Source of the DNA: Flammeovirga agarivorans
GTDB taxonomy: Bacteria; Bacteroidota; Bacteroidia; Cytophagales; Flammeovirgaceae
Assembly (NCBI RefSeq): GCF_012641475.1
Contig: NZ_JABAIL010000002.1
Location: forward strand, 879,449 to 943,448
DNA: 64,000 nt
Direction: 5' to 3'
The notes beneath the pieces were generated by a model, which made no database searches, was not told the origin of the DNA, and saw nothing but the letters and a program-made list of their open reading frames with translations. Of the stretch, positions 9,277 through 17,572 are shown one piece after another (position 1 is the stretch's first letter; every line of letters starts with the position of its first letter). Position numbers and translations under genes: made by a program.

Positions 9277-10020
9277 ATGATTTTAGGAAAAATCTTTAAA
9301 CGATGGGTCTCTTCGTATAATGAAAAGGAAAAAGAATTGGATCATGTGGTTCGACAAATCACAGGTAAAAAACCTTACAACATCAAGCTGTATCATCTCG
9401 CAATGCAACATACTTCTGTTGCTTTTGAGAACAATTCAGTAAAAGGGTTTAAGGAATCCAATGAACGATTGGAATACCTTGGTGATGCAGTACTAGGGGC
9501 TGTCGTTGCCGAATACCTCTTTAAAAGATACCCTTATAAAGATGAAGGGTTTCTAACTGAAATTCGCTCCAGAATTGTAAACAGAGAATCTTTAAACCGA
9601 TTAGCTGTTAAGATTGGGTTAAGTCAAATGGTAGCATTTGAAGGAAGAAAAAATTCCGCTCTTAGCCATAAATCAATTTATGGAGATGCGATGGAAGCTT
9701 TTATTGGTGCTATCTATTTAGATAGAGGTTTTCATTTTACAAGGCGCTTCATTATTCATAAACTTCTAATGAGACATTATGATATTGAAGAGTTGATTGT
9801 CACTACTACCAATTTTAAAAGCCTCATTATCGAATGGGCTCAGAAAAACAGTAAAGCAGTTGATTTCACTGTTTCTAAGCAAGGAGGAAAAGACGGAAAG
9901 CAGTTCAAAGTGAACTTAACAATTGACGGAGAAGTGCAAGCAGAAGGAGCCGGTTATAGTAAGAAAAAAGCCGAGCAAGACGCTGCCCGTAAAACTTGCG
10001 AATCGCTAACCCTAATTTAG
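9277..10020 (+). CDS. rnc: Ribonuclease III
   Basis: 247 residues. The RNase III signature NERLEYLGDAVLG lies at 62-74, and the second metal-binding block YGDAMEAFIGAIYLD at 135-149 supplies Asp137 and Glu140. A double-stranded-RNA-binding domain fills about 175-245 with the conserved KKKAEQDAA ending. It cleaves double-stranded RNA, including the rRNA precursor. It lies behind acpP-fabF as in many bacteria, but fabF has its own terminator, so it is probably transcribed from the 9120-9276 gap. Confidence 0.97.
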   Translation: MILGKIFKRWVSSYNEKEKELDHVVRQITGKKPYNIKLYHLAMQHTSVAFENNSVKGFKESNERLEYLGDAVLGAVVAEYLFKRYPYKDEGFLTEIRSRIVNRESLNRLAVKIGLSQMVAFEGRKNSALSHKSIYGDAMEAFIGAIYLDRGFHFTRRFIIHKLLMRHYDIEELIVTTTNFKSLIIEWAQKNSKAVDFTVSKQGGKDGKQFKVNLTIDGEVQAEGAGYSKKKAEQDAARKTCESLTLI

Positions 10021-10041
10021 TGGCACTCTAAATGAGTAAGA

Positions 10042-10081
10042 AGGCCCTTTTAGATCAAAAAAATCTAAGAGGGCTTTTTAT
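10042..10081 (+). terminator. Rho-independent terminator after rnc
   Basis: GCCCTTTTAGAT (10044-10055) pairs with ATCTAAGAGGGC (10063-10074) with one T-G pair, followed by TTTTTATTTT. It ends the rnc transcript. Confidence 0.9.
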
Positions 10082-10304
10082 TTTGTCATTATTTTTGCTT
10101 TAATCATCCCATTCCAGCTTTCAATATTTATATTGGAAACGAAGAATACTATCTAGAAAGAAAGCAACATAATACTACTATATCTACTTAAAATGGCATT
10201 AAACAGAGAGTTTCATCACATGAGATTTGACACTTGTAGTTCATTTTTTGTACATTTATTGAGCTTCTTTCGAGAAAAAATTCAGTTTTTATTCAAAGAT
10301 CAAT

Positions 10305-10931
10305 ATGAAAATCAACAAACTCTATATTACTCTTACCTTAGGATTTTTCACCCTGTTTTTTCAATCATGCCAATTTGGAAAACAATATACTTACACTACC
10401 CGTCAAGATAGAATACAAGATGTAGAACAAAAGCAGTTACAGGAAATTGGATATCAATCTAATGCTAACACAAATACTGCATCTGTAACTACAGAAGACA
10501 ATGTTCCTACGATGACAACTACCGATGATATTGTAAAAACATTATCTGCAAAAGGTAAAGCTGAGGTAGCATTAAAAACAGCTCATTCTTACAAAGGTGT
10601 TAGGTATCAAATTGGAGGTACAACTAAAAAAGGCATGGATTGCAGTGGACTTATGTTAGTTTCATGGCAAGCAGCCAATGTAGAGTTACCAAGAACATCT
10701 CAACAACAAGCAAAAACAGGAAAGTATGTTCCTTTTGCCAGCTTAAAGCCTGGAGACCTTGTCTTTTTCTCAGGTCCAGGTACAAATAGCATCAAACATG
10801 TTGGAATGATTTCTAAAGTGGTCAATGGAAAAAACTACTTTATCCATGCTAGTAGCCATGGTGTAAGAGAAGATGAAATCTCAGAAGTATATTGGAAAAA
10901 ATATTACAAATTAGGGCGTAGAGTAGATTAA
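10305..10931 (+). CDS. NlpC/P60-family lipoprotein, probable peptidoglycan endopeptidase
   Basis: 208 residues. The lipoprotein signal ends in FQSC (Cys22). After a threonine-rich linker (about 50-80), an NlpC/P60 domain spans about 86-205. Its catalytic triad is complete: Cys113 in MDCSGLMLVSW, His165 in IKHVGMIS and His181 in FIHASSHGV. Such enzymes cut gamma-D-Glu-diaminopimelate bonds in peptidoglycan stems. The anchor and domain place it at the periplasmic face of a membrane. A shorter relative that has lost the triad follows 49 bases downstream, suggesting duplication and a shared transcript. Confidence 0.92.
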   Translation: MKINKLYITLTLGFFTLFFQSCQFGKQYTYTTRQDRIQDVEQKQLQEIGYQSNANTNTASVTTEDNVPTMTTTDDIVKTLSAKGKAEVALKTAHSYKGVRYQIGGTTKKGMDCSGLMLVSWQAANVELPRTSQQQAKTGKYVPFASLKPGDLVFFSGPGTNSIKHVGMISKVVNGKNYFIHASSHGVREDEISEVYWKKYYKLGRRVD

Positions 10932-10980
10932 TCACCCCTCTCTTTTTTAAAACAAAACAACAACATATCATTTATTTTTT

Positions 10981-11487
10981 ATGCAAAAGACAACCATATT
11001 AAAAGCAATCATTGGGTTATTTTTTAGTCTTGTAATTTTCTCATGTGGAGATAACCAAAAAACAAACGAAACTTCATCAAACTCTGGGTCTTCAATGGCT
11101 CAAACAGAAAAAGCTGCTTTAGCTGTTTCTACTGCCAAAGATTATATCGGTACTCCATACAAAAGTGCAGGTGTTGATAAAGAAGGAGTAGATGCAAGTG
11201 CATTAACAATGTTATCTTGGAAAGCTGCAGGTGTTAAATTGGCTAGAATTGCGCAAGAACAATCTCGTCAGGGGCAGCAAGTGGTAATGGATCAAGTTTC
11301 TTCTGGAGACCTTGTATTTTTTGCTCAAAATAAAGGCGGAAAACAAGTAAGTCTTTGTGGTATCGTTACAAAAAAGACAGCTCAAGGATTTAACTTTATC
11401 TACACTTCTTCAAAAGATGGTGTAAAAGAAACTGCTTTTTCTCCTTACTGGAAAGACAGGTTAGTCGTTATCAAAAGAGTAGGATAA
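10981..11487 (+). CDS. NlpC/P60-like lipoprotein with all catalytic residues replaced (pseudoenzyme)
   Basis: 168 residues with a lipoprotein signal (FSC, Cys22). Residues about 45-167 align with the preceding NlpC/P60 domain: YIGTPYKSAGVDKEGVDASA matches YKGVRYQIGGTTKKGMDCSG, and SSGDLVFF matches KPGDLVFF. The triad has changed: catalytic Cys to Ala72, the first His to Leu125 and the second His to Tyr141. The frame is open and well kept, so this is not decay by frameshift. It is likely a non-catalytic binder or regulator, perhaps of its active neighbour. The binding role is inference. Confidence 0.88.
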   Translation: MQKTTILKAIIGLFFSLVIFSCGDNQKTNETSSNSGSSMAQTEKAALAVSTAKDYIGTPYKSAGVDKEGVDASALTMLSWKAAGVKLARIAQEQSRQGQQVVMDQVSSGDLVFFAQNKGGKQVSLCGIVTKKTAQGFNFIYTSSKDGVKETAFSPYWKDRLVVIKRVG

Positions 11488-11639
11488 TCTATTTCTTTTC
11501 GATTGGTGAAAAGTAATTACGAATCAAAATTTAGGTTCTAATTCTTACACCATTATGCTAAATAATAAGACATTTTAACCGTCGAGAGTTTATTTTGTTT
11601 AATTTTAAAGCTATTATTGTGTAGTAAGGATAACAAACT

Positions 11640-13508
11640 ATGGCAGAAAATAAGCATAATTACGACGAGAGTAGCATTAAATCGCTAGACCCTCGAGAAC
11701 ATATACGACTTCGCCCTGGTATGTATATCGGTAAATTAGGAGACGGATCTGCTCCTGATGATGGTATTTATGTACTAGTAAAAGAAGTTGTCGATAACAG
11801 TATCGACGAACACATGATGGGATTCGGTAAACAGATCGATGTAAGTGTGGAGGATGGTTCTGTTTTGGTTAAGGATTACGGTCGTGGTATTCCATTAGGA
11901 AAAGTGGTAGACTGTGTATCTAAAATCAATACAGGTGCAAAATATGACTCTAATGCTTTCCAAAAATCTGTAGGTCTTAATGGTGTTGGTACAAAAGCTG
12001 TTAACGCATTATCTAACTTTTTTAGAGTTCAATCTGTAAGAGAAGGAGAAAAGAAAGTAGCAGAATTTGAGGCAGGTAAATTAATTAATGATTTCCCTGT
12101 AGCTTCTTCTAATGAAAAAAATGGAACAACGATCTACTTTAAACCGGATGCTTCCATTTTTAAAAACTATCGATTCCTTCCTGATTATTTAGATGATTTA
12201 TTTTGGAACTATGCCTACTTAAATGCAGGACTTACTCTAAAACTAAATCAAAAGTCATTCTTTTCTAAAAATGGTCTAAAAGACCTTCTAGAAAGAAAAA
12301 CAAATGCTGAGCAAATCAGATACCCTATCATTCACTTTAAGAGTAATGATATCGAATTTGCATTTACTCATGCCAACCAATATGGAGAAAACTATCACTC
12401 TTTCGTTAATGGTCAAAACACAACGCAAGGTGGTACTCACTTATCTGCTTTTAGAGAGGCGATCGTAAAAACAGTAAGAGATTTCTTCGGGAAAAACTTT
12501 GATGCAACGGATGTTAGAGCATCTATTATTGCAGCTGTTTCTGTAAGAGTTCAAGAACCTGTTTTCGAATCACAAACGAAAACTAAACTTGGTTCTACTC
12601 ATATTGCTCCTGATGGTCCTACTCTTCGTACTTTTGTCAACGAATATGTACACAAAGAACTGGACGACTTCTTACATAAAAATACAGAAGTAGCTCAGGC
12701 TATCTTGAAACGTATTCAGCAATCTGAACGCGAGCGTAAAGAAATCGCTGGTGTAAAGAAAATTGCAAATGAAAGAGCAAAGAAAGCCAATCTTCATAAT
12801 AAAAAACTAAGAGATTGTCGACTTCACTTCAACGACAAAAAAGGTGAAGAAGAAAATAAAAGAAATACCACTCTATTTATTACCGAGGGTGATTCTGCAT
12901 CTGGTAGTATCACAAAATCGAGAAATGTTCAGAGTCAGGCTGTCTTCAGTCTTAGAGGTAAGCCTTTAAACTCTTTTGGTCTAACGAAGAAAGTGGTGTA
13001 TGAAAACGAAGAGTTCAACTTACTTCAACATGCACTGAATATTGAAGATGGAATCGACGGCCTTCGTTACAATAGAATTGTCATCGCTACCGATGCCGAT
13101 GTAGATGGTATGCACATCCGTCTGCTTATTCTAACTTTCTTCTTACAATTCTTCCCTGACTTGGTAGAAAAAGGACATGTTTATATTCTTGAAACACCTT
13201 TATTCAGAGTAAGAAACAAGAAGAAAACAATCTATTGTTATTCTGAAGAGGAAAAGAACAAAGCAATTAATGCATTAGGAAATAAGCCTGAGATTACTCG
13301 ATTTAAGGGTCTAGGTGAGATCTCTCCTGATGAATTTGCTGGCTTTATTGGCGAAGATATCCGTTTGGATCCTGTTATTCTAAGCCAAGACAGTAATATC
13401 AAAGAGCTTCTGACTTACTATATGGGTAAAAACACTATGGATCGTCAGAAATTTATCATCAACAATTTAAGAGTTGAAAAAGATGAAATAGAAGAAGCGG
13501 AAGCTTAA
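11640..13508 (+). CDS. parE: DNA topoisomerase IV subunit B
   Basis: 622 residues. A GHKL ATPase domain comes first ([13 protein letters not shown] near 49-61, YGRGIP near 79-84, [13 protein letters not shown] near 110-122). Then come the transducer domain and a TOPRIM domain ([11 protein letters not shown] near 413-423, [10 protein letters not shown] near 486-495). The C-terminus has [12 protein letters not shown] and [12 protein letters not shown]. The sequence fits Bacteroidota ParE better than GyrB. It works with ParC to decatenate chromosomes. No parC lies directly downstream; a terminator and unrelated genes follow instead, which is unusual for this phylum. Confidence 0.92.
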   Translation: MAENKHNYDESSIKSLDPREHIRLRPGMYIGKLGDGSAPDDGIYVLVKEVVDNSIDEHMMGFGKQIDVSVEDGSVLVKDYGRGIPLGKVVDCVSKINTGAKYDSNAFQKSVGLNGVGTKAVNALSNFFRVQSVREGEKKVAEFEAGKLINDFPVASSNEKNGTTIYFKPDASIFKNYRFLPDYLDDLFWNYAYLNAGLTLKLNQKSFFSKNGLKDLLERKTNAEQIRYPIIHFKSNDIEFAFTHANQYGENYHSFVNGQNTTQGGTHLSAFREAIVKTVRDFFGKNFDATDVRASIIAAVSVRVQEPVFESQTKTKLGSTHIAPDGPTLRTFVNEYVHKELDDFLHKNTEVAQAILKRIQQSERERKEIAGVKKIANERAKKANLHNKKLRDCRLHFNDKKGEEENKRNTTLFITEGDSASGSITKSRNVQSQAVFSLRGKPLNSFGLTKKVVYENEEFNLLQHALNIEDGIDGLRYNRIVIATDADVDGMHIRLLILTFFLQFFPDLVEKGHVYILETPLFRVRNKKKTIYCYSEEEKNKAINALGNKPEITRFKGLGEISPDEFAGFIGEDIRLDPVILSQDSNIKELLTYYMGKNTMDRQKFIINNLRVEKDEIEEAEA

Positions 13509-13530
13509 TTTTCATTTTTATGATATAAAG

Positions 13531-13574
13531 AAAAAGAGGTAGTCATTTCAATGAAATGAACTACCTCTTTTTTT
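13531..13574. terminator. Bidirectional terminator after parE
   Basis: A long hairpin: AGAGGTAGT (13535-13543) with ACTACCTCT (13560-13568), extended by CATTTCA/TGAAATG around a one-base centre with a single bulge. It is flanked by A-runs on the left and T-runs on the right, so it can end parE on the plus strand and the small minus-strand ORF at 13579-13695. Confidence 0.92.
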
Positions 13575-13578
13575 AGGA

Positions 13579-13695
13579 CTAAGAAGAGTAAGATGAAACA
13601 TCCTGTCTTCCCTCTATAACTAACGTGTAACTATTTAAAATCTTTAGAGAGTTAAGCTCGCTTAACTTTTTATTACTAATACTACTTTTTTTCAT
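13579..13695 (-). CDS. Possible 38-residue peptide gene
   Basis: ATG at 13695 opens a 38-codon frame ending in TAG at 13579. It starts MKKSSISNKKLSELNSLKIL and ends DVSSYSS, with five serines or tyrosines in the last six residues and no cysteine. The N-terminus resembles the Lys/Ser/Leu-rich leaders of Bacteroidota peptide precursors, but there is no GG cleavage site and no modification gene nearby. The strong terminator directly downstream, oriented for this strand too, is the best evidence that the strand is transcribed. It could be a chance ORF. Confidence 0.35.
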   Translation of the reverse strand: MKKSSISNKKLSELNSLKILNSYTLVIEGRQDVSSYSS

Positions 13696-13921
13696 GACAC
13701 TATACTACCTATTTATACAAGGTTTGGTCTAAATAAAACAAATATTTAATATTCAGATATTTACAAATATTCATCACTCTAAACACTGTTTTACCACTGT
13801 ATCATTACCAATCACTTTGTCCGAAAATGTACATTTTTCATAAGCATTTATTTATGAATTTCTACTTGTAATTTTGAGGCCACACTCTCGACTTCAATAT
13901 TTATTTCATAATTTTATACTT

Positions 13922-14755
13922 ATGAAAAAGATAGAATTTGTATTACCATCTAACTATAATCAACAACGATTTTTAGCAGATGCTCGATGGATAAATGAAG
14001 GAAAACTCCCAACTGTTATTCTTGTACATGGTTTTAAAGGCTTCAAAGATTGGGGTGCTTTTAATTTAATAGCCGATACTTTTGCTCAACAAGGATACTG
14101 CTGCATTAAATTAAACTTCCATAGCGATGGAACAACACTCGATATGCCTTACGAAGTAGTCGACCATACTGCTTTTGGTAACAATAATTTCAGTAAAGAA
14201 TTAGACGACCTCGGTGTACTTATCGATTGGCTTCATCATGAAAGCTGTCCTTTATCGTGTGTTGATACAAATGCTTTATATCTCTTAGGGCACAGTAGAG
14301 GTGGCGGAGTTTCTCTATTGAAAACTGCCGAGGATCAACGTATCAAAAAAGTAGCTACTTTAGCCTCTATCCCGAGAGTTGATTCTTTTTCTGAAGAAGT
14401 AATGCAACAATGGAAATCAGAAGGTGTTATTCATGTTGTTAATGGAAGAACACAAGAAGAACTTCCTCTTTTTTACCAAGCAGTAGAAGACTTTAATGCT
14501 AATAAAGGTCGCTTATCGATCGGCGAAAATATCAGTAAAGTTGCAACACCTATCTTATTAATACATGGAGATCAGGATGAAACCGTTCCTGTACAAAGTC
14601 TAGATATGCTAAAAGCTTTTCAACCCAATGCCGAAACTGTAGTGATAGAAGGAGCTTCTCATACCTTTGGATCCAAACATCCATGGACGGAAGAAAACCT
14701 ACCTGAACATTTACAAGTAGCTATCAATAAAGTATTAGAGCATTTCGGAAAATAG
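13922..14755 (+). CDS. Alpha/beta hydrolase of the dienelactone-hydrolase/acyl-esterase type
   Basis: 277 residues from ATG at 13922; the longer frame from 13874 starts at TTG and is not needed. The fold markers are complete: oxyanion region VILVHGFKGFKDWG (32-45), nucleophile Ser125 in LLGHSRGG, acid Asp219 in IHGDQDETVP and His247 in EGASHTFG. There is no signal peptide, so it is cytoplasmic. The substrate is unknown; an ester or peptide is likely. The YigZ gene begins 4 bases after its stop, and EI24 follows closely, so these form one operon. Confidence 0.88.
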   Translation: MKKIEFVLPSNYNQQRFLADARWINEGKLPTVILVHGFKGFKDWGAFNLIADTFAQQGYCCIKLNFHSDGTTLDMPYEVVDHTAFGNNNFSKELDDLGVLIDWLHHESCPLSCVDTNALYLLGHSRGGGVSLLKTAEDQRIKKVATLASIPRVDSFSEEVMQQWKSEGVIHVVNGRTQEELPLFYQAVEDFNANKGRLSIGENISKVATPILLIHGDQDETVPVQSLDMLKAFQPNAETVVIEGASHTFGSKHPWTEENLPEHLQVAINKVLEHFGK

Positions 14756-14759
14756 ATTT

Positions 14760-15359
14760 ATGGAAGACGCATACTTAACGATCAAAGGTACCAGCGAAGG
14801 CCTTTACAAAGAAAAAGGTAGTAAGTTTATTGCTCTAGCACATCATGTTACTACAGAGGAAGAAGCTAAAGCTATTGTCAAAGGCTACCGTAAAGAATAT
14901 TATGATGCTAGACATTGGTGCTACGCTTACATTCTAGGTGCTGATAAAGCAAAGTATAGGGCCAATGATGATGGAGAACCTAGTGGATCTGCAGGTCTTC
15001 CTATTTTAGGTCAACTACGCTCTAGCAATGTCACTGATACCTTAGTTGTTGTCATTCGTTATTTTGGAGGGACTAAACTAGGAGTTCCTGGTCTAATTCA
15101 TGCCTACAAAACGTCGGCTGCCGAAGCTCTAGAACTTGCAGATATCGAGGAGAAGTTCGTACAACGCAAGATTAAAATTACATTTGCCTACCCCGAGATG
15201 AATGATGTAATGAAAGTTGCCAAGCAATACGAATTAGACTTTGGACAACAATCTTTTGATGAACTTTGTCATATTGAATTTTTAGTTAGGGAAAGTTTAT
15301 TCCCTCAGGTGAAAGAAAAACTAGAAGACGTTAACGAACTTATCTTTTCAGAATTGTAA
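14760..15359 (+). CDS. YigZ/IMPACT family protein
   Basis: 199 residues. The UPF0029 N-terminal domain shows the typical KGSKFIALAHHV, DARHWCYAYILG, DDGEPSGSAGLPIL and VIRYFGGTKLGVPGL blocks. A small C-terminal domain (about 135-198) follows. Relatives are linked to translation control and ribosome stress (IMPACT in eukaryotes); the bacterial role is poorly defined. It is packed between the hydrolase and EI24 genes with gaps of 4 and 5 bases, indicating co-transcription. Confidence 0.92.
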   Translation: MEDAYLTIKGTSEGLYKEKGSKFIALAHHVTTEEEAKAIVKGYRKEYYDARHWCYAYILGADKAKYRANDDGEPSGSAGLPILGQLRSSNVTDTLVVVIRYFGGTKLGVPGLIHAYKTSAAEALELADIEEKFVQRKIKITFAYPEMNDVMKVAKQYELDFGQQSFDELCHIEFLVRESLFPQVKEKLEDVNELIFSEL

Positions 15360-15364
15360 ACTAT

Positions 15365-16168
15365 ATGAAACCATTAAACTACTATAAAACGGTATCTTTA
15401 AGCTTAAAGAATTATTCAAAAGCATTTCAGTTTATCAAAGAACATCAACTGACAAAGTATTATATCTACATCAGTTTTTTTGCTCTTCTTTTAAGTTTTC
15501 TGATTATCAGTGGTGGTTTATACCTGAGTCATCAAACTATACAAGCAGTTGAACAGTTTAGTATGGTCATTTCTTTTAAAGAATGGGTAGCTTCCTCTTT
15601 TCCTTCTATTGCCGACTCTTTAGTTTATTGGTCGTTATTTTTCTTGATTGAAGTTCCTATACTCATTTCTGGGTTTCTTGTCTTCCCTGTAATTCTCAAT
15701 ACCATTACTTTTCCTATTCTAGATAGTTTGACAGAGAAAGTGAATACCATTTTGTTTGAACCCGATGCGACCTCAAGCATGAATCTCAAGCGAATGATGA
15801 ACATGTTTTTTGAAATCACAATTCCTAATGCTTTCAAGAGTATTATCTATTCTTTGATTCTCCTTCCTTTTTCTTTTATCCCTGTCATTGGTCCGTTAGT
15901 AGTTGTCATATCTATATCGATCAACGCCTATTATTTGGGTTTTGACGTTTTAGATAACTATTTTGAGAATTGGAACATCAAAGTAGATCAAAGTAAGCGA
16001 TTTATACGTTCTCATAAGAAAGTATCGATCTGTACAGGTCTTGGGGGAAGCTTAATTGCTATGATACCTATCATTGGAGGAGTTTTATCTCCTGCATTAA
16101 GCATCGTTGCTGGTGGGTTAATATTAAAAGAATTAGAAGTTTATGAGACTTTCAAAAACGACATATAA
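15365..16168 (+). CDS. EI24/CysZ-like integral membrane protein
   Basis: 267 residues with about four to five hydrophobic helices (near 35-57, 85-110, 155-195 and 225-255). The segment FPVILNTITFPILDSLTEKVN and the later YYLGFDVLDNYFE fit the EI24 family, which includes the sulfate permease CysZ. The transported molecule cannot be told and no sulfate genes are nearby. Its last 26 bases overlap the start of the next gene, a lipoprotein, in another frame, implying translational coupling. Confidence 0.8.
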   Translation: MKPLNYYKTVSLSLKNYSKAFQFIKEHQLTKYYIYISFFALLLSFLIISGGLYLSHQTIQAVEQFSMVISFKEWVASSFPSIADSLVYWSLFFLIEVPILISGFLVFPVILNTITFPILDSLTEKVNTILFEPDATSSMNLKRMMNMFFEITIPNAFKSIIYSLILLPFSFIPVIGPLVVVISISINAYYLGFDVLDNYFENWNIKVDQSKRFIRSHKKVSICTGLGGSLIAMIPIIGGVLSPALSIVAGGLILKELEVYETFKNDI

Positions 16169-16994
16169 TTGCCTATTATCCGTTCTATTTATACTATCAT
16201 CATGTGGTGCTTTTGAAGAAGATGACACTCCTGGTACTGGTGAATTAGTGGAACAGATTGTGTCTTCGATAGAATTAGAATACAATCTTGCAGATCCTGA
16301 CGGAGATGCATTACGAGCTATTTTCTATACTTATGATAGTAATAAGCTACTATCTGTTGGGCAGAACTTCATCAACGATTCTTCTTCTTTTATGCTCTTC
16401 TCTTATGATGACAATGACTTATTAGATTATATAGAGGTAAGTAATGTTCAAGGAACTATCCTGCACAATTACTCTTTTACCAAAGTCACAGACAAAAGAT
16501 CGTTGGTTTTAAAAGATGGCAAACCCTATATGAATGTTGCCTACCATAGTAACTCAGATCTTCTTTATAGTGTTCAGAATTTGGGCACTAACACTACTAC
16601 CTTTTATACTTATGAAGACGGTAATTTAGCCCAGAAAACAATTTTTCTAGAAATTATTGATGATTTGGATAATGCTCCAGATTTAAGAAGTGTCTACTCC
16701 TATAGTAATTACGGTACTTCTATCTTTGCTACATTTTTACCTTTATCATCTATTCTTATACTTAATGAAATTGAGGATTATCGTCTGACAAACGAACTAT
16801 CTACATCAACACATTCTGTAAATGATATCAATAGATATTTCACGAGAAATGACAGTACAAAAATAGAATTCCGATCAATCCTAAATGAATACACTTACCC
16901 TAAAACCATCTCAATGATTTATTCGATTCAGGATAGTGCATTCCATCAGATCATTCATTCTATATCATATGTGGGAGATAGCTCTCCTTTCTAA
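16143..16994 (+). CDS. Putative lipoprotein of unknown function
   Basis: 283 residues. The signal ends LSSCGAF with the lipobox cysteine at 21. The rest is rich in Tyr/Ser/Asn with repeated strands such as FYTYDSNKLLSVG and FYTYEDGNLAQKT, like the sugar-binding YD/RHS-type beta strands of many Bacteroidota surface lipoproteins. It starts 26 bases inside the EI24 gene and ends 4 bases into the converging PAP2 gene. Function is unknown; surface exposure is plausible. Confidence 0.75.
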   Translation: MRLSKTTYNCLLSVLFILSSCGAFEEDDTPGTGELVEQIVSSIELEYNLADPDGDALRAIFYTYDSNKLLSVGQNFINDSSSFMLFSYDDNDLLDYIEVSNVQGTILHNYSFTKVTDKRSLVLKDGKPYMNVAYHSNSDLLYSVQNLGTNTTTFYTYEDGNLAQKTIFLEIIDDLDNAPDLRSVYSYSNYGTSIFATFLPLSSILILNEIEDYRLTNELSTSTHSVNDINRYFTRNDSTKIEFRSILNEYTYPKTISMIYSIQDSAFHQIIHSISYVGDSSPF

Positions 16995-17563
16995 GTTTTT
17001 AGCTGGGGATACCTTTTTGTGACTTCTCTCAAAATAAGTCTTGATAAGTATACGGCAAGAATACCTACTATCCATCCACCTAAAATATCTCCAACAAAAT
17101 GTACACCTACGGCAATTCTGCTGTAAGAATACAACGCTGTCCAGATAAATAATAAAGCAGCTCCCTTTACTTTATTCTTCCATTCCAGAAAGAAAAACAA
17201 GGCTATTGCCATAGAAGTAGAGGCATGTGAAGAGACAAATCCTAATGGCCCACCTCTATAACCATGTAATGTGTGGACCAAATCTGCTATTGCACTATCA
17301 TGCGAAGGTCTTGGTCTATTGACTAATGGCTTGAAGATTTGTGAAGCTATCACATCTGCTAAACCAATAGCTATTCCTACACCTATTAATGTCATTAGAG
17401 TATTTTTCCAGCCAAATTTCCAATAAGAAAAACCTATAAGAAATACATACAAAGGCCAAGAATTAACTGGTGTTGTTAACCACCAAAAAAAAGCGTCTGA
17501 TGCTTCATTATGATGTCCATTTAGAAAAAGGAATAGTTCTCTTTCCCATTCAAAAGGCTGCAT
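16991..17563 (-). CDS. PAP2-superfamily membrane phosphatase
   Basis: 190 residues, mostly membrane helices. The three phosphatase motifs are present: KPLVNRPRP (about 84-92), SSHAS with the catalytic His (about 119-123) and SRIAVGVHFVGD (about 157-168). Such enzymes remove phosphate from lipid phosphates, including undecaprenyl pyrophosphate. It sits 9 bases downstream of the GT39-like transferase gene on the same strand. Polyprenyl-phosphate recycling together with that lipid-linked sugar transferase is a sensible hypothesis, not proven. Confidence 0.9.
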   Translation of the reverse strand: MQPFEWERELFLFLNGHHNEASDAFFWWLTTPVNSWPLYVFLIGFSYWKFGWKNTLMTLIGVGIAIGLADVIASQIFKPLVNRPRPSHDSAIADLVHTLHGYRGGPLGFVSSHASTSMAIALFFFLEWKNKVKGAALLFIWTALYSYSRIAVGVHFVGDILGGWIVGILAVYLSRLILREVTKRYPQLKT

Positions 17564-17572
17564 ATCTAATAT

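Larger units (their letters stand above)
13509..13921. other. Intergenic stretch between parE and the hydrolase gene
   Basis: About 410 bases. From left to right it holds a strong two-way terminator (13531-13574), a short minus-strand ORF (13579-13695), an AT-rich stretch without recognisable motifs, and a TAATTTTG box at 13869-13876. That box fits the Bacteroidetes -7 consensus and may serve the hydrolase gene starting at 13922. No good -33 element is seen before it. Confidence 0.6.

Noticed and set aside
10193-10411. 72-codon plus-strand frame before the NlpC gene
   Set aside because: It overlaps the promoter and signal peptide of the real gene in another frame and has no family features.
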